Below are positions 1-8,487 of a DNA stretch of 64,000 nt, piece after piece; position 1 is the first letter of the stretch, and every line of letters begins with the position of its first letter. Under the pieces are notes generated by a model. The model ran no database searches and was not told the origin of the DNA. It worked only from the letters and a program-made list of their open reading frames with translations. Made by a program: the position numbers and the translations under genes. The stretch is from Anaerovirgula multivorans (GTDB lineage: Bacteria > Bacillota > Clostridia > Peptostreptococcales > Natronincolaceae): the NCBI RefSeq assembly GCF_900188145.1, contig NZ_FZOJ01000004.1, forward strand, positions 228,701 to 292,700. The letters run 5' to 3'.

Positions 1-2977
1 CGATTCCTGGCAACGAATGACGAACTCTGGCAATCTCTTCTGTCACCTTACTTCCTGGCAGATGACCGCCTTCCCCAGGCTTTGCACCCTGGGCCATCTT
101 AATTTGAATTTCTTCACAGTTTACAAGGTAGTCAGCAGTGACACCAAATCTTCCAGAGGCTATTTGTTTTACAGAGCTTTTCCGTACATTACCATTAATA
201 TCGGAATAATACCTTTTAGCATCTTCTCCTCCTTCTCCACTATTGCTTTTTCCTCCAAGCTTATTCATAGCTATTGCCATTGTCTCGTGGCATTCCTTAC
301 TAATGGAACCAAAAGATATGGCACCTGTAGTAAAGCGCTTTAATATTTCTTCCAATGGCTCAACTTCATCTATGTCTATGGCCTTACCTGTCTTAAACTT
401 CAATAGACTTCGTATCGTATTGATCTCTTCTTCATTACCATGGATATCCTGCACAAAGTCCTTATAGGCACTATCATTTTTTGTTCGACATGCTGCCCGA
501 AGAGTTTCAACCCGTCTGGGAGTAAAGACATGATATTCCCCTCCTTCTCTCCAGAAAAGTTCTCCTCCAACATCTAACTTTTCATTATGGGCTTGAAATC
601 CTTTGTTTCCTAGAGTATGTCTTGCTATTACTTCTCCAGCAATAACATCTAAGCCAATACCAGAAAGTCTCGAGGTTGTACCTGTAAAGTACTTTTCCAC
701 TACATCTTCATGAATTCCCAAAACTTCAAAAATTTGAGCTCCATGATAGCTCTGTAGAGTTGATATCCCCATTTTTGAAATTACTTTTAATAGCCCTTTT
801 TCAACAGCTTCACAGTAATGATCATAGGCTTTTTCCGTATCGGTTTCTTGAATATATTTTCCCTCCCTTACCATGTGCCAAATAGACTCAAAGGCCATGT
901 AGGGATTGATAGCTTTTGCACCGTAGCCAATTAATAGAGCAATATGCATTACATCCCTTGCATCTCCACACTCCATAATAATATCTACGTGGGTTCTTAG
1001 CTTTTCACTAATCAAATGATGATGTACTGCCCCTAATGCTAATAGACTCGGAATAGGTGCATTGTATCTATCAATATTCCTGTCACTCAACACTAAAATG
1101 TTGTATCCCTGCTTAATATTATCAACTGCTCTTTTACAAAGATAATCTAATGCCCCCTGTAGCCCCTTCTCCCCTTTATCGATTTCAAAGGTAATAGGTA
1201 GAGTAACCGCCTTGAAGTCTTCTGTATAAATGTTTCTCAGCTTTTCAAGGTTATGATTTTTTAAGATAGGCTGTTCTAATTGAATAAAAGCTTTCCTTTT
1301 TTTTGTTTCGACTTCATCTAATAGCTGACCATGTTGGCCTATAAACTGTATTAATGACATTACACTTTTTTCACGAATGGGATCAATTGGAGGATTGGTA
1401 ACTTGAGCAAACTTCTGTTTAAAGTAGTTAAATAATAGTTGTGGCCTATCTGATAATGCAGCTATCGGTGTATCTGTTCCCATAGCACTTATGGTTTCTT
1501 CTTTGTTATCTACCATGCTGGCAATAACATGTCTCAATTCCTCTTCTGTATATCCAAAAACCATTTGATTTTTAAGTAAGATGTCTTTATTCATCTTTCT
1601 TAATTCTCCGTAATCTTCAAAGTCATCTAAAGATACCTTATTCTCATTAATCCAGTTATTGTAATCCTTAGCGGTTACAATTTGATTCTTGATTTCCTCG
1701 TCGAACCGAATTTTGCCCTCTTCCATATCTACGATAATCATTTCATTTGGTTTCAAGCTACCTTTTTTTAACACATTATCTGGTTCTGCCTCTATTACAC
1801 CTGTTTCCGAAGCCATTACAAACAAACCGTCTTTCGTTATCAAATAACGGGCTGGTCGAAGTCCATTTCTATCTAGGGTTGCACCTATTTTTCTTCCATC
1901 AGTAAATACAACAGTGGCTGGGCCATCCCATGATTCCATAACCCTAGCATGATACTGATAAAAACCCCTTTTTTGTGAATCCATTTTGTCATCCTCTTGC
2001 CATGCTTCAGGAATCAACATCATCATTACATGTTCTAAAGAATGCCCATTTGCTACAAAAAGCTCAAATATATTATCTAGGCTTGAAGAATCACTTCCAC
2101 CTTCCTCAATAACAGGTAAAATTTTCTTAAAGTCTTCTCCAAAAACCTTTGAATTCATTAATCCTTCTCTCGCCTTCATCCAATTGATATTTCCTCTTAT
2201 CGTATTAATCTCACCATTATGGGCGATATACCGAAAGGGATGAGCTAGCTTCCAGGAAGGAAATGTATTAGTACTATATCTTTCATGAACAACAGCTAAT
2301 GCAGTTCTAAAGGATTTGTCCTTTAAATCTATATAAAAATCCTCCAGTTTATAGCCTAAAATTTGTCCTTTATAAACCAACGTATCTGTTGACAAGCTAC
2401 ATATATAGAAGGCATCTGTATAAGGTCGGTTGCTTTCGTTAATTGCATTTTGTATGCACTTCCGAATAATTAATAAATTTCTTCTAAATAAGTCCAAGGA
2501 TTGATGATCTCTTGCAATAAAAACTTGACTTACTACAGGTCTTGTGGCTCTTGCTGAATTCCCACATTCCTTTTCTTCCACTGGTACCTCTCGCCACCCT
2601 ATAAGTCTTTGACCTTCTTCTCGCAGTATTCTTTCTACCATCCCTTCGCAATATAATCTAGCGTTTGGTTCTCTAGGTAAAAATAGCATGCCCACCGCAT
2701 ACTCACCAAGTACTGGAAGTGTATCTCCTCTTTTTTCTATTTCCTTTTTAAAAAAATCATGTGGGATTTGAACCAATATTCCTGCTCCATCCCCTGTTGT
2801 GGCATCTGCACCTACAGCTCCACGATGTTTTAGCTTCTTCAAAATTTGTAGTCCCTGCTTCAAAATGTCGTGGGTCTTCTCTCCTTTTACGTTGGCAATA
2901 AAGCCAACACCACAGTTTTCTTTCTCCATAGCAGGGTCATAAAGACCCTGTCGTTGAGGTAATCCATACTGTCCCAT
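1..2977 (-). CDS. gltB: Glutamate synthase large subunit, 3'-truncated by window edge
   Basis: Makes glutamate from glutamine and 2-oxoglutarate. About 992 codons are present and the frame stays open to base 1; family members have about 1500 residues. The N-terminus has the class II glutamine amidotransferase signature: the catalytic cysteine is about residue 22, in EKENCGVGF, and would be exposed by removal of a short propeptide. HRGAVGADATTGDGAG follows. The central region reads SAMGTDTPIAALS, and the FMN/synthase part has SNSGEGGED and AKPGEGGHLPG just before the edge. The ATG at 2977 is the only sensible start; an AGGGGA ribosome site lies about 13 nt upstream. A sigma-A promoter and cre-like operators lie upstream. 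The function fits a nitrogen fixer, but the gene is 50 kb from nif. The family call is secure; the C-terminal third is not visible. Confidence 0.96.
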   Translation of the reverse strand, partial: MGQYGLPQRQGLYDPAMEKENCGVGFIANVKGEKTHDILKQGLQILKKLKHRGAVGADATTGDGAGILVQIPHDFFKKEIEKRGDTLPVLGEYAVGMLFLPREPNARLYCEGMVERILREEGQRLIGWREVPVEEKECGNSARATRPVVSQVFIARDHQSLDLFRRNLLIIRKCIQNAINESNRPYTDAFYICSLSTDTLVYKGQILGYKLEDFYIDLKDKSFRTALAVVHERYSTNTFPSWKLAHPFRYIAHNGEINTIRGNINWMKAREGLMNSKVFGEDFKKILPVIEEGGSDSSSLDNIFELFVANGHSLEHVMMMLIPEAWQEDDKMDSQKRGFYQYHARVMESWDGPATVVFTDGRKIGATLDRNGLRPARYLITKDGLFVMASETGVIEAEPDNVLKKGSLKPNEMIIVDMEEGKIRFDEEIKNQIVTAKDYNNWINENKVSLDDFEDYGELRKMNKDILLKNQMVFGYTEEELRHVIASMVDNKEETISAMGTDTPIAALSDRPQLLFNYFKQKFAQVTNPPIDPIREKSVMSLIQFIGQHGQLLDEVETKKRKAFIQLEQPILKNHNLEKLRNIYTEDFKAVTLPITFEIDKGEKGLQGALDYLCKRAVDNIKQGYNILVLSDRNIDRYNAPIPSLLALGAVHHHLISEKLRTHVDIIMECGDARDVMHIALLIGYGAKAINPYMAFESIWHMVREGKYIQETDTEKAYDHYCEAVEKGLLKVISKMGISTLQSYHGAQIFEVLGIHEDVVEKYFTGTTSRLSGIGLDVIAGEVIARHTLGNKGFQAHNEKLDVGGELFWREGGEYHVFTPRRVETLRAACRTKNDSAYKDFVQDIHGNEEEINTIRSLLKFKTGKAIDIDEVEPLEEILKRFTTGAISFGSISKECHETMAIAMNKLGGKSNSGEGGEDAKRYYSDINGNVRKSSVKQIASGRFGVTADYLVNCEEIQIKMAQGAKPGEGGHLPGSKVTEEIARVRHSLPGI

Positions 2978-3099
2978 AACACCATTACATCCCCTTCCCT
3001 TTTATACATATTTGAATGTTTTTTGTATTCAATTTCATTTTTTTAAATTTTTAAACAATTTATTAGTTTTTGAAAAGTCTATCTATTGTTTTAAAAAAT

Positions 3100-3128
3100 A
3101 TTTTATCATGTTTCTCTCAAGGAATCAA
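3100..3128 (-). promoter_or_regulatory. Sigma-A-type promoter of gltB
   Basis: Read on the minus strand, TTGATT and TAAAAT are separated by 17 nt, which is a good vegetative promoter. It lies about 120 bp upstream of the gltB start. No other minus-strand gene starts in between, so gltB is its only visible target. Confidence 0.6.
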
Positions 3129-3241
3129 TAGTTTTTTTATGCTGTTATTCCAAGGGTTATCCATTAATATTCTTGTTGTTTTAAATATTATGGTTTCCAC
3201 TGGTGATTATTGATTTAGGTTTTAAAAATTGTTATTTTTTT

Positions 3242-3277
3242 TGAAATCGTTTTCAAAATGAAATAGAAACGTTTTCA
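3242..3277. promoter_or_regulatory. Tandem cre-like (CcpA/LacI-family) operators
   Basis: TGAAATCGTTTTCA at 3242-3255 matches the Gram-positive cre consensus TGWAANCGNTNWCA at every position. TAGAAACGTTTTCA at 3264-3277 matches except at positions 2 and 3. Their centres are 22 bp apart, about two helical turns, so both would face the same side of the DNA. They lie 115-150 bp upstream of the gltB -35 box, which suits distant activation or looping rather than simple promoter blocking. Confidence 0.5.
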
Positions 3278-3283
3278 AATTGC

Positions 3284-3314
3284 AAAATAGAGAGCGTCAT
3301 CCACTCTCTATTTT
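3284..3314 (-). terminator. Intrinsic terminator of sigI-rsgI
   Basis: AAAATAGAGAG (3284-3294) and CTCTCTATTTT (3304-3314) form a perfect 11-bp stem with a 9-nt loop. It begins directly after the rsgI stop codon, and the stem ends in TTTT on the minus strand. Confidence 0.75.
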
Positions 3315-4769
3315 CTATTCTTTACTATCTTTATTATTTTGTTTTGTCTTATTAGATTGTTCATTTGTTATCGAAGATTCCTTATCTTGTTTATCTTTGT
3401 CTTTATTATTCTTATTATTACTGGGGGATTCATCAATCACTGGAGTTTGCTTTTGTACTTCATCAGAATCATTATCATTTTTGCTGTTACTAGGATGATT
3501 ATCAAACACCGGATGTTCTTTTTCCTCTTCATTCTTCACTTCATCATCCTTCTTCTCACTAGGATGATTATCAAATACTGGATGTTCTTTTTCCTCTCCA
3601 TTCTTCACTTTATCATCCTTCTTCTCACTAGGATGATTATCAAATACTGGATGTTCTTTTTCCTCTCCATTCTTCACTTTATCATCCTTCTTCTCACTAG
3701 GATGATTATCAAATACTGGATGTTCTTTTTCCTCTCCATTCTTCACTTTATCATCCTTCTTCTCACTAGGATGATCATCAAACACCGGATGTTCTTTTTT
3801 CTCTTCATTTTTTACTTTATCATCTTCCTTCTCACTAGGATGATTATCAAATACTGGATGTTCTTTTTTCTTTTCATTTTTTACTTTATCATCCTTCTTC
3901 TCACTAGGATGATCATCAAATACCGGATGTTCTTTTTTCTCTTCATTTTTTACTTTATCATCTTCCTTCTCACTAGGATGATTATCAAATACTGGATGTT
4001 TTTTTTCAGATTTTGCTTCTTTTCTCATTTCTATTAGTTCTTTTATTTTCATACCTTGTATTATATGACCATTTAATTTCTCTTTATTTGATTCCTTGAC
4101 TTCTTCATATATCTGCAATCTGCCTACAGATATTTTTTGTTCCTTTGCCTTTAATAGCATATCTTCACTAGCATCTATTGCTATTATTTCTATTTTGTCT
4201 CCCTCTTTTAATGCTCTGTCTTCAATGTTTTCTTTTGCTTCTTGAAGAATCCTCTTTATTTCTATAACATCTGCCTTCTCCTGTTGCAATACAACCGTTG
4301 TTACTAAAATATAGTTTTCTTCTTCCTGGATGATATATCCCTTCTCTTTAGCCTGCTCTAATAATATTTCTAAAGCTATAGGGAGTGACTTTCTTTTTAG
4401 ATCTTCTAAAGGTAATTTTTTTGCATCCTGGTTCAGAGCGGACGCCTTTATTACTTCATTTTTATAATTCACCTCAAGCTGAAGACTAGGATTAATATCA
4501 ATAGTTACTAAGGCGATCGATTGATTCGATAAATTCCAATACTGGAATCCATAAACAGAGGTTATCATGATTAAAAGGACTGCCACAGCCACTGCACAAA
4601 ATTGTGCTAAAGTCTTCTTTTTATCTAGGATCATATCACCGCTATCAAATTCAATCTCCATTCCTTCATAAGCATTGTTTTTCTTTTTAATTTTACGAAA
4701 GCCACAATCAGTAGTCATGACTATCATAGTACTTTCTCGAACTTCCATAATACAGCCCTTATATTTCAT
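3315..4769 (-). CDS. rsgI: RsgI-type anti-sigma factor with repetitive tail
   Basis: Predicted membrane anti-sigma factor that holds SigI at the membrane. Residues 1-50 form the cytoplasmic RsgI N-terminal domain, 54-76 are one transmembrane helix, and 88-101 (VTIDINPSLQLEVN) are the conserved segment after the membrane. Residues from about 100 to 250 form an extracytoplasmic domain. The rest is highly charged and built of eight 23-residue repeats (HPVFDNHPSEKKDDKVKN-type) plus a degenerate ninth, then a K/N/D/S-rich end. No carbohydrate-binding module of the kind found in cellulosome RsgI proteins is visible, so the signal sensed is unknown. The ATG at 4769 has GGGAGG 7 nt upstream and overlaps the sigI stop by 11 bp, indicating translational coupling. 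A perfect terminator follows. Confidence 0.88.
   Translation of the reverse strand: MKYKGCIMEVRESTMIVMTTDCGFRKIKKKNNAYEGMEIEFDSGDMILDKKKTLAQFCAVAVAVLLIMITSVYGFQYWNLSNQSIALVTIDINPSLQLEVNYKNEVIKASALNQDAKKLPLEDLKRKSLPIALEILLEQAKEKGYIIQEEENYILVTTVVLQQEKADVIEIKRILQEAKENIEDRALKEGDKIEIIAIDASEDMLLKAKEQKISVGRLQIYEEVKESNKEKLNGHIIQGMKIKELIEMRKEAKSEKKHPVFDNHPSEKEDDKVKNEEKKEHPVFDDHPSEKKDDKVKNEKKKEHPVFDNHPSEKEDDKVKNEEKKEHPVFDDHPSEKKDDKVKNGEEKEHPVFDNHPSEKKDDKVKNGEEKEHPVFDNHPSEKKDDKVKNGEEKEHPVFDNHPSEKKDDEVKNEEEKEHPVFDNHPSNSKNDNDSDEVQKQTPVIDESPSNNKNNKDKDKQDKESSITNEQSNKTKQNNKDSKE
3494..4004. repeat. In-frame 69-bp tandem repeat array in rsgI
   Basis: Eight units of exactly 69 bp (23 codons). The HPVFD codons of the first and last clear units start at 3998 and 3515, and the 483-bp difference is exactly 7 x 69. 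Central units are almost identical at DNA level, so the array probably changes length by slippage or recombination. A degenerate ninth unit (TPVIDESPS) follows. Confidence 0.93.
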
Positions 4770-5493
4770 TCTTCTCCCTCCCCTCGTTTGTGGAAAGATA
4801 ACCCTTCAATGTGTCTAAGTTACTATCTAATATTAGAGCTACTGCTATAATAAACTTCCTATTTCCTTGAATCACTTTTTTTGTTATTTGCAAACTCTTC
4901 ATTAATTCAGTTATAGGCAAAGTTTTAGTTCTTAAAAATTTTTCCTTTAGTTTTTGATGTTCATAAATATATGTCCCAATTTTAATTGCTGTTCTTCGTG
5001 TGTTTTTATGCTTAGGTGAATCATGAATTAAATCATCTAAGGATACGCCAAAGGATTCCATTCTTTGTACTAGAGTTGCCATATCCATTTTTAATTCTAT
5101 TTGACTTTCAAAACCCTCTACTATGCCTATATTTCCTTCACAATCATCATCTTCTTCTGCAGAAAACTGGGTTGTTGATAATTGTCGCGATTCCTTTCTG
5201 AGCTGATCAATCACTCTATTTTTTATCACTACTGATGCAAAAGTTAAAAATTTGCCTTTATCTTCATTATACTTATCTATCGATTCATTAAATGCCATAA
5301 GTCCAATACTAAAAATATCATCATTTTCTTTCTCAATGTATTTCCCTAACTGATTACTGAGGGTTTTTATTATAAAGGGAATATATTCTTCAATCAGCTT
5401 ATCTTTATCCTCTGTATTTCCCTGTTGGATTATCTTTATCCGGTCTTCCACTGTTCTTTTCTTTTTGAAAAGCGCGAGAAGTTTTGTCACCAT
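4759..5493 (-). CDS. sigI: RNA polymerase sigma factor SigI
   Basis: Alternative sigma factor, 244 residues, a normal length for SigI. Region 2 has EEYIPFIIKTLSNQLGKYI and the core-binding stretch DDIFSIGLMAFNESIDKY, followed by KNRVIDQLRKESR. The C-terminal half carries the SigI-type DNA-binding segment (ITELMKSLQITKKVIQGNRKFIIA). The ATG at 5493 follows GAGGAGGG with good spacing. It forms a two-gene operon with rsgI, the standard arrangement in Bacillus and Clostridia, where SigI responds to heat or polysaccharide signals. The targets here cannot be read from the window. Confidence 0.9.
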   Translation of the reverse strand: MVTKLLALFKKKRTVEDRIKIIQQGNTEDKDKLIEEYIPFIIKTLSNQLGKYIEKENDDIFSIGLMAFNESIDKYNEDKGKFLTFASVVIKNRVIDQLRKESRQLSTTQFSAEEDDDCEGNIGIVEGFESQIELKMDMATLVQRMESFGVSLDDLIHDSPKHKNTRRTAIKIGTYIYEHQKLKEKFLRTKTLPITELMKSLQITKKVIQGNRKFIIAVALILDSNLDTLKGYLSTNEGREKNEI

Positions 5494-5582
5494 AATCCCT
5501 CCTCATTATATTATACGAAAAAGTCTTAGCTTTCTGGTTACAGTTATAATAGAGTCTATTAATAAGTATACTCTATAGACGA

Positions 5583-5613
5583 GAAAAAAGGTAGATGACT
5601 ATTCACCTACCTT
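5583..5613 (-). terminator. Terminator of the mutT relic
   Basis: AAGGTAG (5588-5594) pairs with CTACCTT (5607-5613), and the minus strand continues with a run of T. It overlaps the last codons of the mutT relic, so the ancestral gene's own terminator seems to have survived. Confidence 0.6.
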
Positions 5614-5749
5614 CATCAGTTCTTCTACAAAAGGTTCATCTGCCACCTGGAAACTCCCACAGTCCTCCCATACTTTTACTTACTTTTCTCTGGGCAATCA
5701 GTACTTCTCCTGCTTCATTTATGATAATTACTGCTACCACTTCAAGCAT
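5599..5749 (-). pseudogene. Nudix hydrolase (MutT-type) relic, middle deleted
   Basis: The ATG at 5749, with AAAGGAG 6 nt upstream, opens a frame reading MLEVVAVIIINEAGE, then VLIAQRK, then GGLWEFPGGR, and stops at 5636. This is a textbook MutT/8-oxo-dGTP diphosphatase N-terminus that ends inside the Nudix box entry. In another frame, the bases up to the stop at 5599 encode ADEPFVEELMKVGE, which looks like the natural C-terminus. A family member needs about 130 residues; only about 37 plus 14 remain. The simplest reading is an internal, frame-changing deletion that left start, ribosome site, stop and terminator in place. It cannot be catalytic because the REx2EExGU core is gone. Confidence 0.75.
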
Positions 5750-5865
5750 ATGCTACTCCTTTCTGTTCTTAGGTTTCCGGGAATCACATTATCAGTAATT
5801 GCCTCTTTTGCTTTTTCTTATTCCTTGCTTGCAGATTTTGCAAATATAAGTTATAATTGACAAGA

Positions 5866-5892
5866 ATTATCAACGTTTTCATCGTTGATAAT
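5866..5892. promoter_or_regulatory. Perfect inverted repeat, possible operator
   Basis: ATTATCAACG and CGTTGATAAT form perfect 10-bp arms around a 7-nt spacer. No T-run follows on either strand, so it looks more like a protein-binding site than a terminator. It lies between the racemase gene and the mutT relic, upstream of the latter. Confidence 0.4.
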
Positions 5893-5983
5893 AGATTGTT
5901 GGTATGTCTCTAAATAAGGTCGACTATGTAGGGGGGAAGATTTCTATGTAGGAGGCGTCTTTATAGGCATCCTTATTAGTTTC

Positions 5984-6691
5984 CTAGGTTAATGATTCCT
6001 CTTTTAATACAAACTCTATTGCAGCCTTCCCATGCAGTTCAGTGGTATTAAATAACAGGTTTGTGCTTTCCTTTTTATCAATTAGCAGAGGTAGCTCTGT
6101 ACAGCCTAAAATGACGCCTTCGGCGCCTTGCATCATTAACTGCTCTACCATTCTTTTTAACTTCCTTTTAGAAATTTCGTTAGTAATGCCATGAATTAAT
6201 TCATTGAAAATAATGTGTTGTAGCATTTCCCTCTCACAACTGGAAGGAATAATAGTAGTAATACCATATTTCTCTAGTAATCTTCCCCTATAAAAATTCT
6301 CCTCCATCGTAAATCTTGTTCCCAATAAACCTACCTTTCGCAGCCCTATTTTTGAAATTTCTTCACCAGTTGCATCAACAATATGAAGAAAAGGTATAGA
6401 AATATGGTATTCTATCTCCTCTGCTACTTTATGTATTGTATTACTGGCGATTATTAATAGGTCTGCACCAGCATCCTGCAAATGCTTTCCAATCCTTATC
6501 ATCCTTTCTGCAATCTTATTCCATTCTCCATTTTGTTGTAACTCTTCTATTTCACTAAAATCAACGGAATACATAATACTTTTACAGGAGTGAAAACCCC
6601 CTAATTTTTTCTGAATTAACTCGTTCATTAATATATAGTATTCTAGTGAGGATTTCCAACTCATGCCTCCAATTATACCGATGGTTTTCAT
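5984..6691 (-). CDS. Aspartate/glutamate racemase family protein
   Basis: Cofactor-independent amino acid racemase fold, 235 residues, full length for the aspartate racemase/YgeA family. It starts MKTIGIIGGMSW, the usual N-terminal motif. The second catalytic cysteine is present in LGCTELPLL near residue 198. The first catalytic site reads IIASNTIHK: the usual cysteine before NT is a serine, so the protein has a Ser/Cys rather than a Cys/Cys pair. YgeA-type enzymes with a Thr/Cys pair are active but prefer L-substrates, so specificity could be similar here. It stands alone, with no operon partner. Confidence 0.85.
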   Translation of the reverse strand: MKTIGIIGGMSWKSSLEYYILMNELIQKKLGGFHSCKSIMYSVDFSEIEELQQNGEWNKIAERMIRIGKHLQDAGADLLIIASNTIHKVAEEIEYHISIPFLHIVDATGEEISKIGLRKVGLLGTRFTMEENFYRGRLLEKYGITTIIPSSCEREMLQHIIFNELIHGITNEISKRKLKRMVEQLMMQGAEGVILGCTELPLLIDKKESTNLLFNTTELHGKAAIEFVLKEESLT

Positions 6692-6752
6692 CTAAATCGC
6701 TCCTAAATTTTCATTGGTTTCATTTTCCTATTTATGGATATTCTATCATTAT

Positions 6753-6793
6753 AAGCAGATGACCGCAATCTTTGATTTCGTGTCAGTCGCTTA
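6753..6793 (+). repeat. Dispersed 41-nt hairpin, copy 1
   Basis: Same element as at 8231-8271 (plus strand) and, on the minus strand, at 15916-15967 and 15971-16030. Outer arms AAGC/GCTT enclose an inner AATC/GATT stem. It lies upstream of the DUF3841-like pair, more than 80 bp before their promoter. Confidence 0.6.
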
Positions 6794-6876
6794 TGCATAA
6801 GTTAAATAAACAAAATCTATATCATCTATAGTTTTCGAAGCTAATATTTTTAATTTGAAATTTTCTTAGAATAAGG

Positions 6877-6906
6877 TTGCTTATGTCTATAAAGGTTTGA
6901 TAAAAT
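6877..6906 (+). promoter_or_regulatory. Probable promoter of the DUF3841-like pair
   Basis: TTGCTT, an 18-nt spacer and TAAAAT lie about 75 bp upstream of the first DUF3841-like start. No other recognisable promoter stands closer to the gene. Confidence 0.4.
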
Positions 6907-6981
6907 ATAATCAAGATTATATTTTAAATGTATTTATTATAATGTTCTAGCTAACATTGCTCTACGTAGAGGAGGTTCCCT

Positions 6982-7575
6982 ATGTTACATAATTTTAAAG
7001 CTTCCGATGAAAAAATAAAGTTATGGACTAGACAGCACAAAAACCTACTGATAGAGTTAGAAGAAAAAGGTGTCTACCGTGCAAGGCAAGAATATATCCT
7101 GCTAAAAAATGATACTATATCTAACTATTATTTTAAACTATATGACTGGTATGTAAAACAAGCAGAGAGGATTGTGCCTAGACCCGAAGGAGTGACTTAT
7201 CCTATTTGGCTTTCAACTTCCTCTGATGCGATGTTGCAGCCTGCTGAGGATACCATTATATTAGAGTTGGAGGTAGAAAGAAAGCATGTGGTCATAACAA
7301 ATTTTGATAAATGGGGGTATGTAGTTAACTATTGGTATGTACCCCTCGATAAACAAGATGAAAAAAGACATAATGAGGAATTAAGAAAATATGGCATAGG
7401 AGATGAATCAGCATTATATATGAGCCACAAAGGAAACTTTTACCCTCTGCTAAGAAATAAAATTATAAAGAGTTGGGAAAGGATATTTGAAGTATCTGAT
7501 GAAGCCTCTATTTTGACACAGGCAACCCTTTGGGAAATCAAAAAGGAATGGATTGTAAATATTCCATATAAATAA
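6982..7575 (+). CDS. DUF3841-like protein, first of a tandem pair
   Basis: No function is known. The 197-residue soluble protein has the features I associate with DUF3841: KLWTRQ near the N-terminus, EKGVY, YDWYVKQAE, PEGVTYPIWL, and the ending TQATLWEIKKEWIV. No signal peptide or membrane helix is visible. GAGGAGG stands 7 nt before the ATG. The next gene encodes a paralogue with the same motifs in the same order, 32 bp downstream, so the two are probably co-transcribed after a tandem duplication. The Pfam assignment is from memory of the motif pattern. Confidence 0.7.
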   Translation: MLHNFKASDEKIKLWTRQHKNLLIELEEKGVYRARQEYILLKNDTISNYYFKLYDWYVKQAERIVPRPEGVTYPIWLSTSSDAMLQPAEDTIILELEVERKHVVITNFDKWGYVVNYWYVPLDKQDEKRHNEELRKYGIGDESALYMSHKGNFYPLLRNKIIKSWERIFEVSDEASILTQATLWEIKKEWIVNIPYK

Positions 7576-7607
7576 AAACTTATCAATTTAGTTAGGAGTT
7601 CTAAATA

Positions 7608-8186
7608 ATGAATAATAATAACCAAAGTGAAAAGATTACGCTATGGACATCCCAAAATAAAATTGTGTTTGATACAATTACCGAAAAAGGTGTATATCAC
7701 GTAAAAAAAGATTATATTTATAAAAAATATGGAGAGGTAGCCGGTATTTTTTTAGAAGCCTATAACTGGTTTGTTCACAAAGCAGAAAAAATCGTGCCAA
7801 AGCCTGAAGGCGCCGAATTTCCCATTTGGTTATTCACAGATTTGAAGTATATAGATCATTATGAGAACTGCTATATCTTAGAAATAGTAGTAGAAAAAGA
7901 AAAAGCTATTTTACTTGACCCTCAAAAGTGGAATCGTATTTTAAATCTTTCTTATGTACCTAAAGATATCAAAGACGCTAAAGAATATGTAAGCTTATTG
8001 GAAAAGCAAGGAATTCATGATGAAACAGATATCTATTTAAAAAACTATTATCCCTATTTGAAAGGGAAAGTAAAAAAAAGCTGGGATAGGTTATTTAATA
8101 ATGATGTTATCTCATTACAATCGCAGCAGGCTGCATTATGGGAAATACGAAAAGAATGGATTGTAAAAATCATCAATGCTCCCTAG
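7608..8186 (+). CDS. DUF3841-like protein, second of a tandem pair
   Basis: Paralogue of the preceding gene, 192 residues. It shares TLWTSQ, EKGVYHVKKDYI, YNWFVHKAEKIVPKPEG, FPIWLF, SYVPKD, KSWDRLF and AALWEIRKEWIVKI. Sequence between the shared motifs has diverged a lot, so the duplication is old or the copies are under different selection. GTTAGGAG provides the ribosome site. Function unknown. Both proteins keep the aromatic-rich LW, W-Y and WEI-KEW positions, which suggests a shared fold and perhaps heterodimer formation (inference). Confidence 0.7.
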   Translation: MNNNNQSEKITLWTSQNKIVFDTITEKGVYHVKKDYIYKKYGEVAGIFLEAYNWFVHKAEKIVPKPEGAEFPIWLFTDLKYIDHYENCYILEIVVEKEKAILLDPQKWNRILNLSYVPKDIKDAKEYVSLLEKQGIHDETDIYLKNYYPYLKGKVKKSWDRLFNNDVISLQSQQAALWEIRKEWIVKIINAP

Positions 8187-8230
8187 AATATACTAATATC
8201 ACAATCTGCCTTTCTTTTAATCTCTCTCGC

Positions 8231-8271
8231 AAGTAGACAACCTAAAGTCTTTGATTTTGTGTCAATCACTT
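8231..8271 (+). repeat. Dispersed 41-nt hairpin, copy 2
   Basis: Outer arms AAGT/ACTT replace the AAGC/GCTT of copy 1, a compensatory change. The inner stem AAAGTC/GATTTT keeps pairing through one G-T wobble. It lies in the roughly 300-bp space between the second DUF3841-like gene and the convergent alcohol dehydrogenase gene. I see nothing else in that space. Confidence 0.6.
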
Positions 8272-8487
8272 GGCTTCATGATTTTATAGGATACCTTTCA
8301 TTCTTTTTTTTCTAAACTTTGATACTACATGCAAATAAGTAACAAATACAGGTCCTGTCAGTTAATTAATTATTTGTTATTAGTGCCAATTCTATTCTCT
8401 TCAAATATTTTTTGTGACAATTTCTTTTTACCTTAAAAATATTAAACTAAATCAGCGCTCACTGCTTCCCTATCCCTCTGTTATATG

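Noticed and set aside
3494..4004. CRISPR-like regular repetition
   Set aside because: Units are directly abutting, 69 bp long, in frame and protein-coding, with no unique spacers and no cas genes.
3339..4037. A 232-codon plus-strand frame with repeated MIIKYWMFFF units
   Set aside because: It is the antisense image of the 69-bp repeats of rsgI. Because the unit is a multiple of three, the opposite strand stays open. No ribosome site or family similarity.
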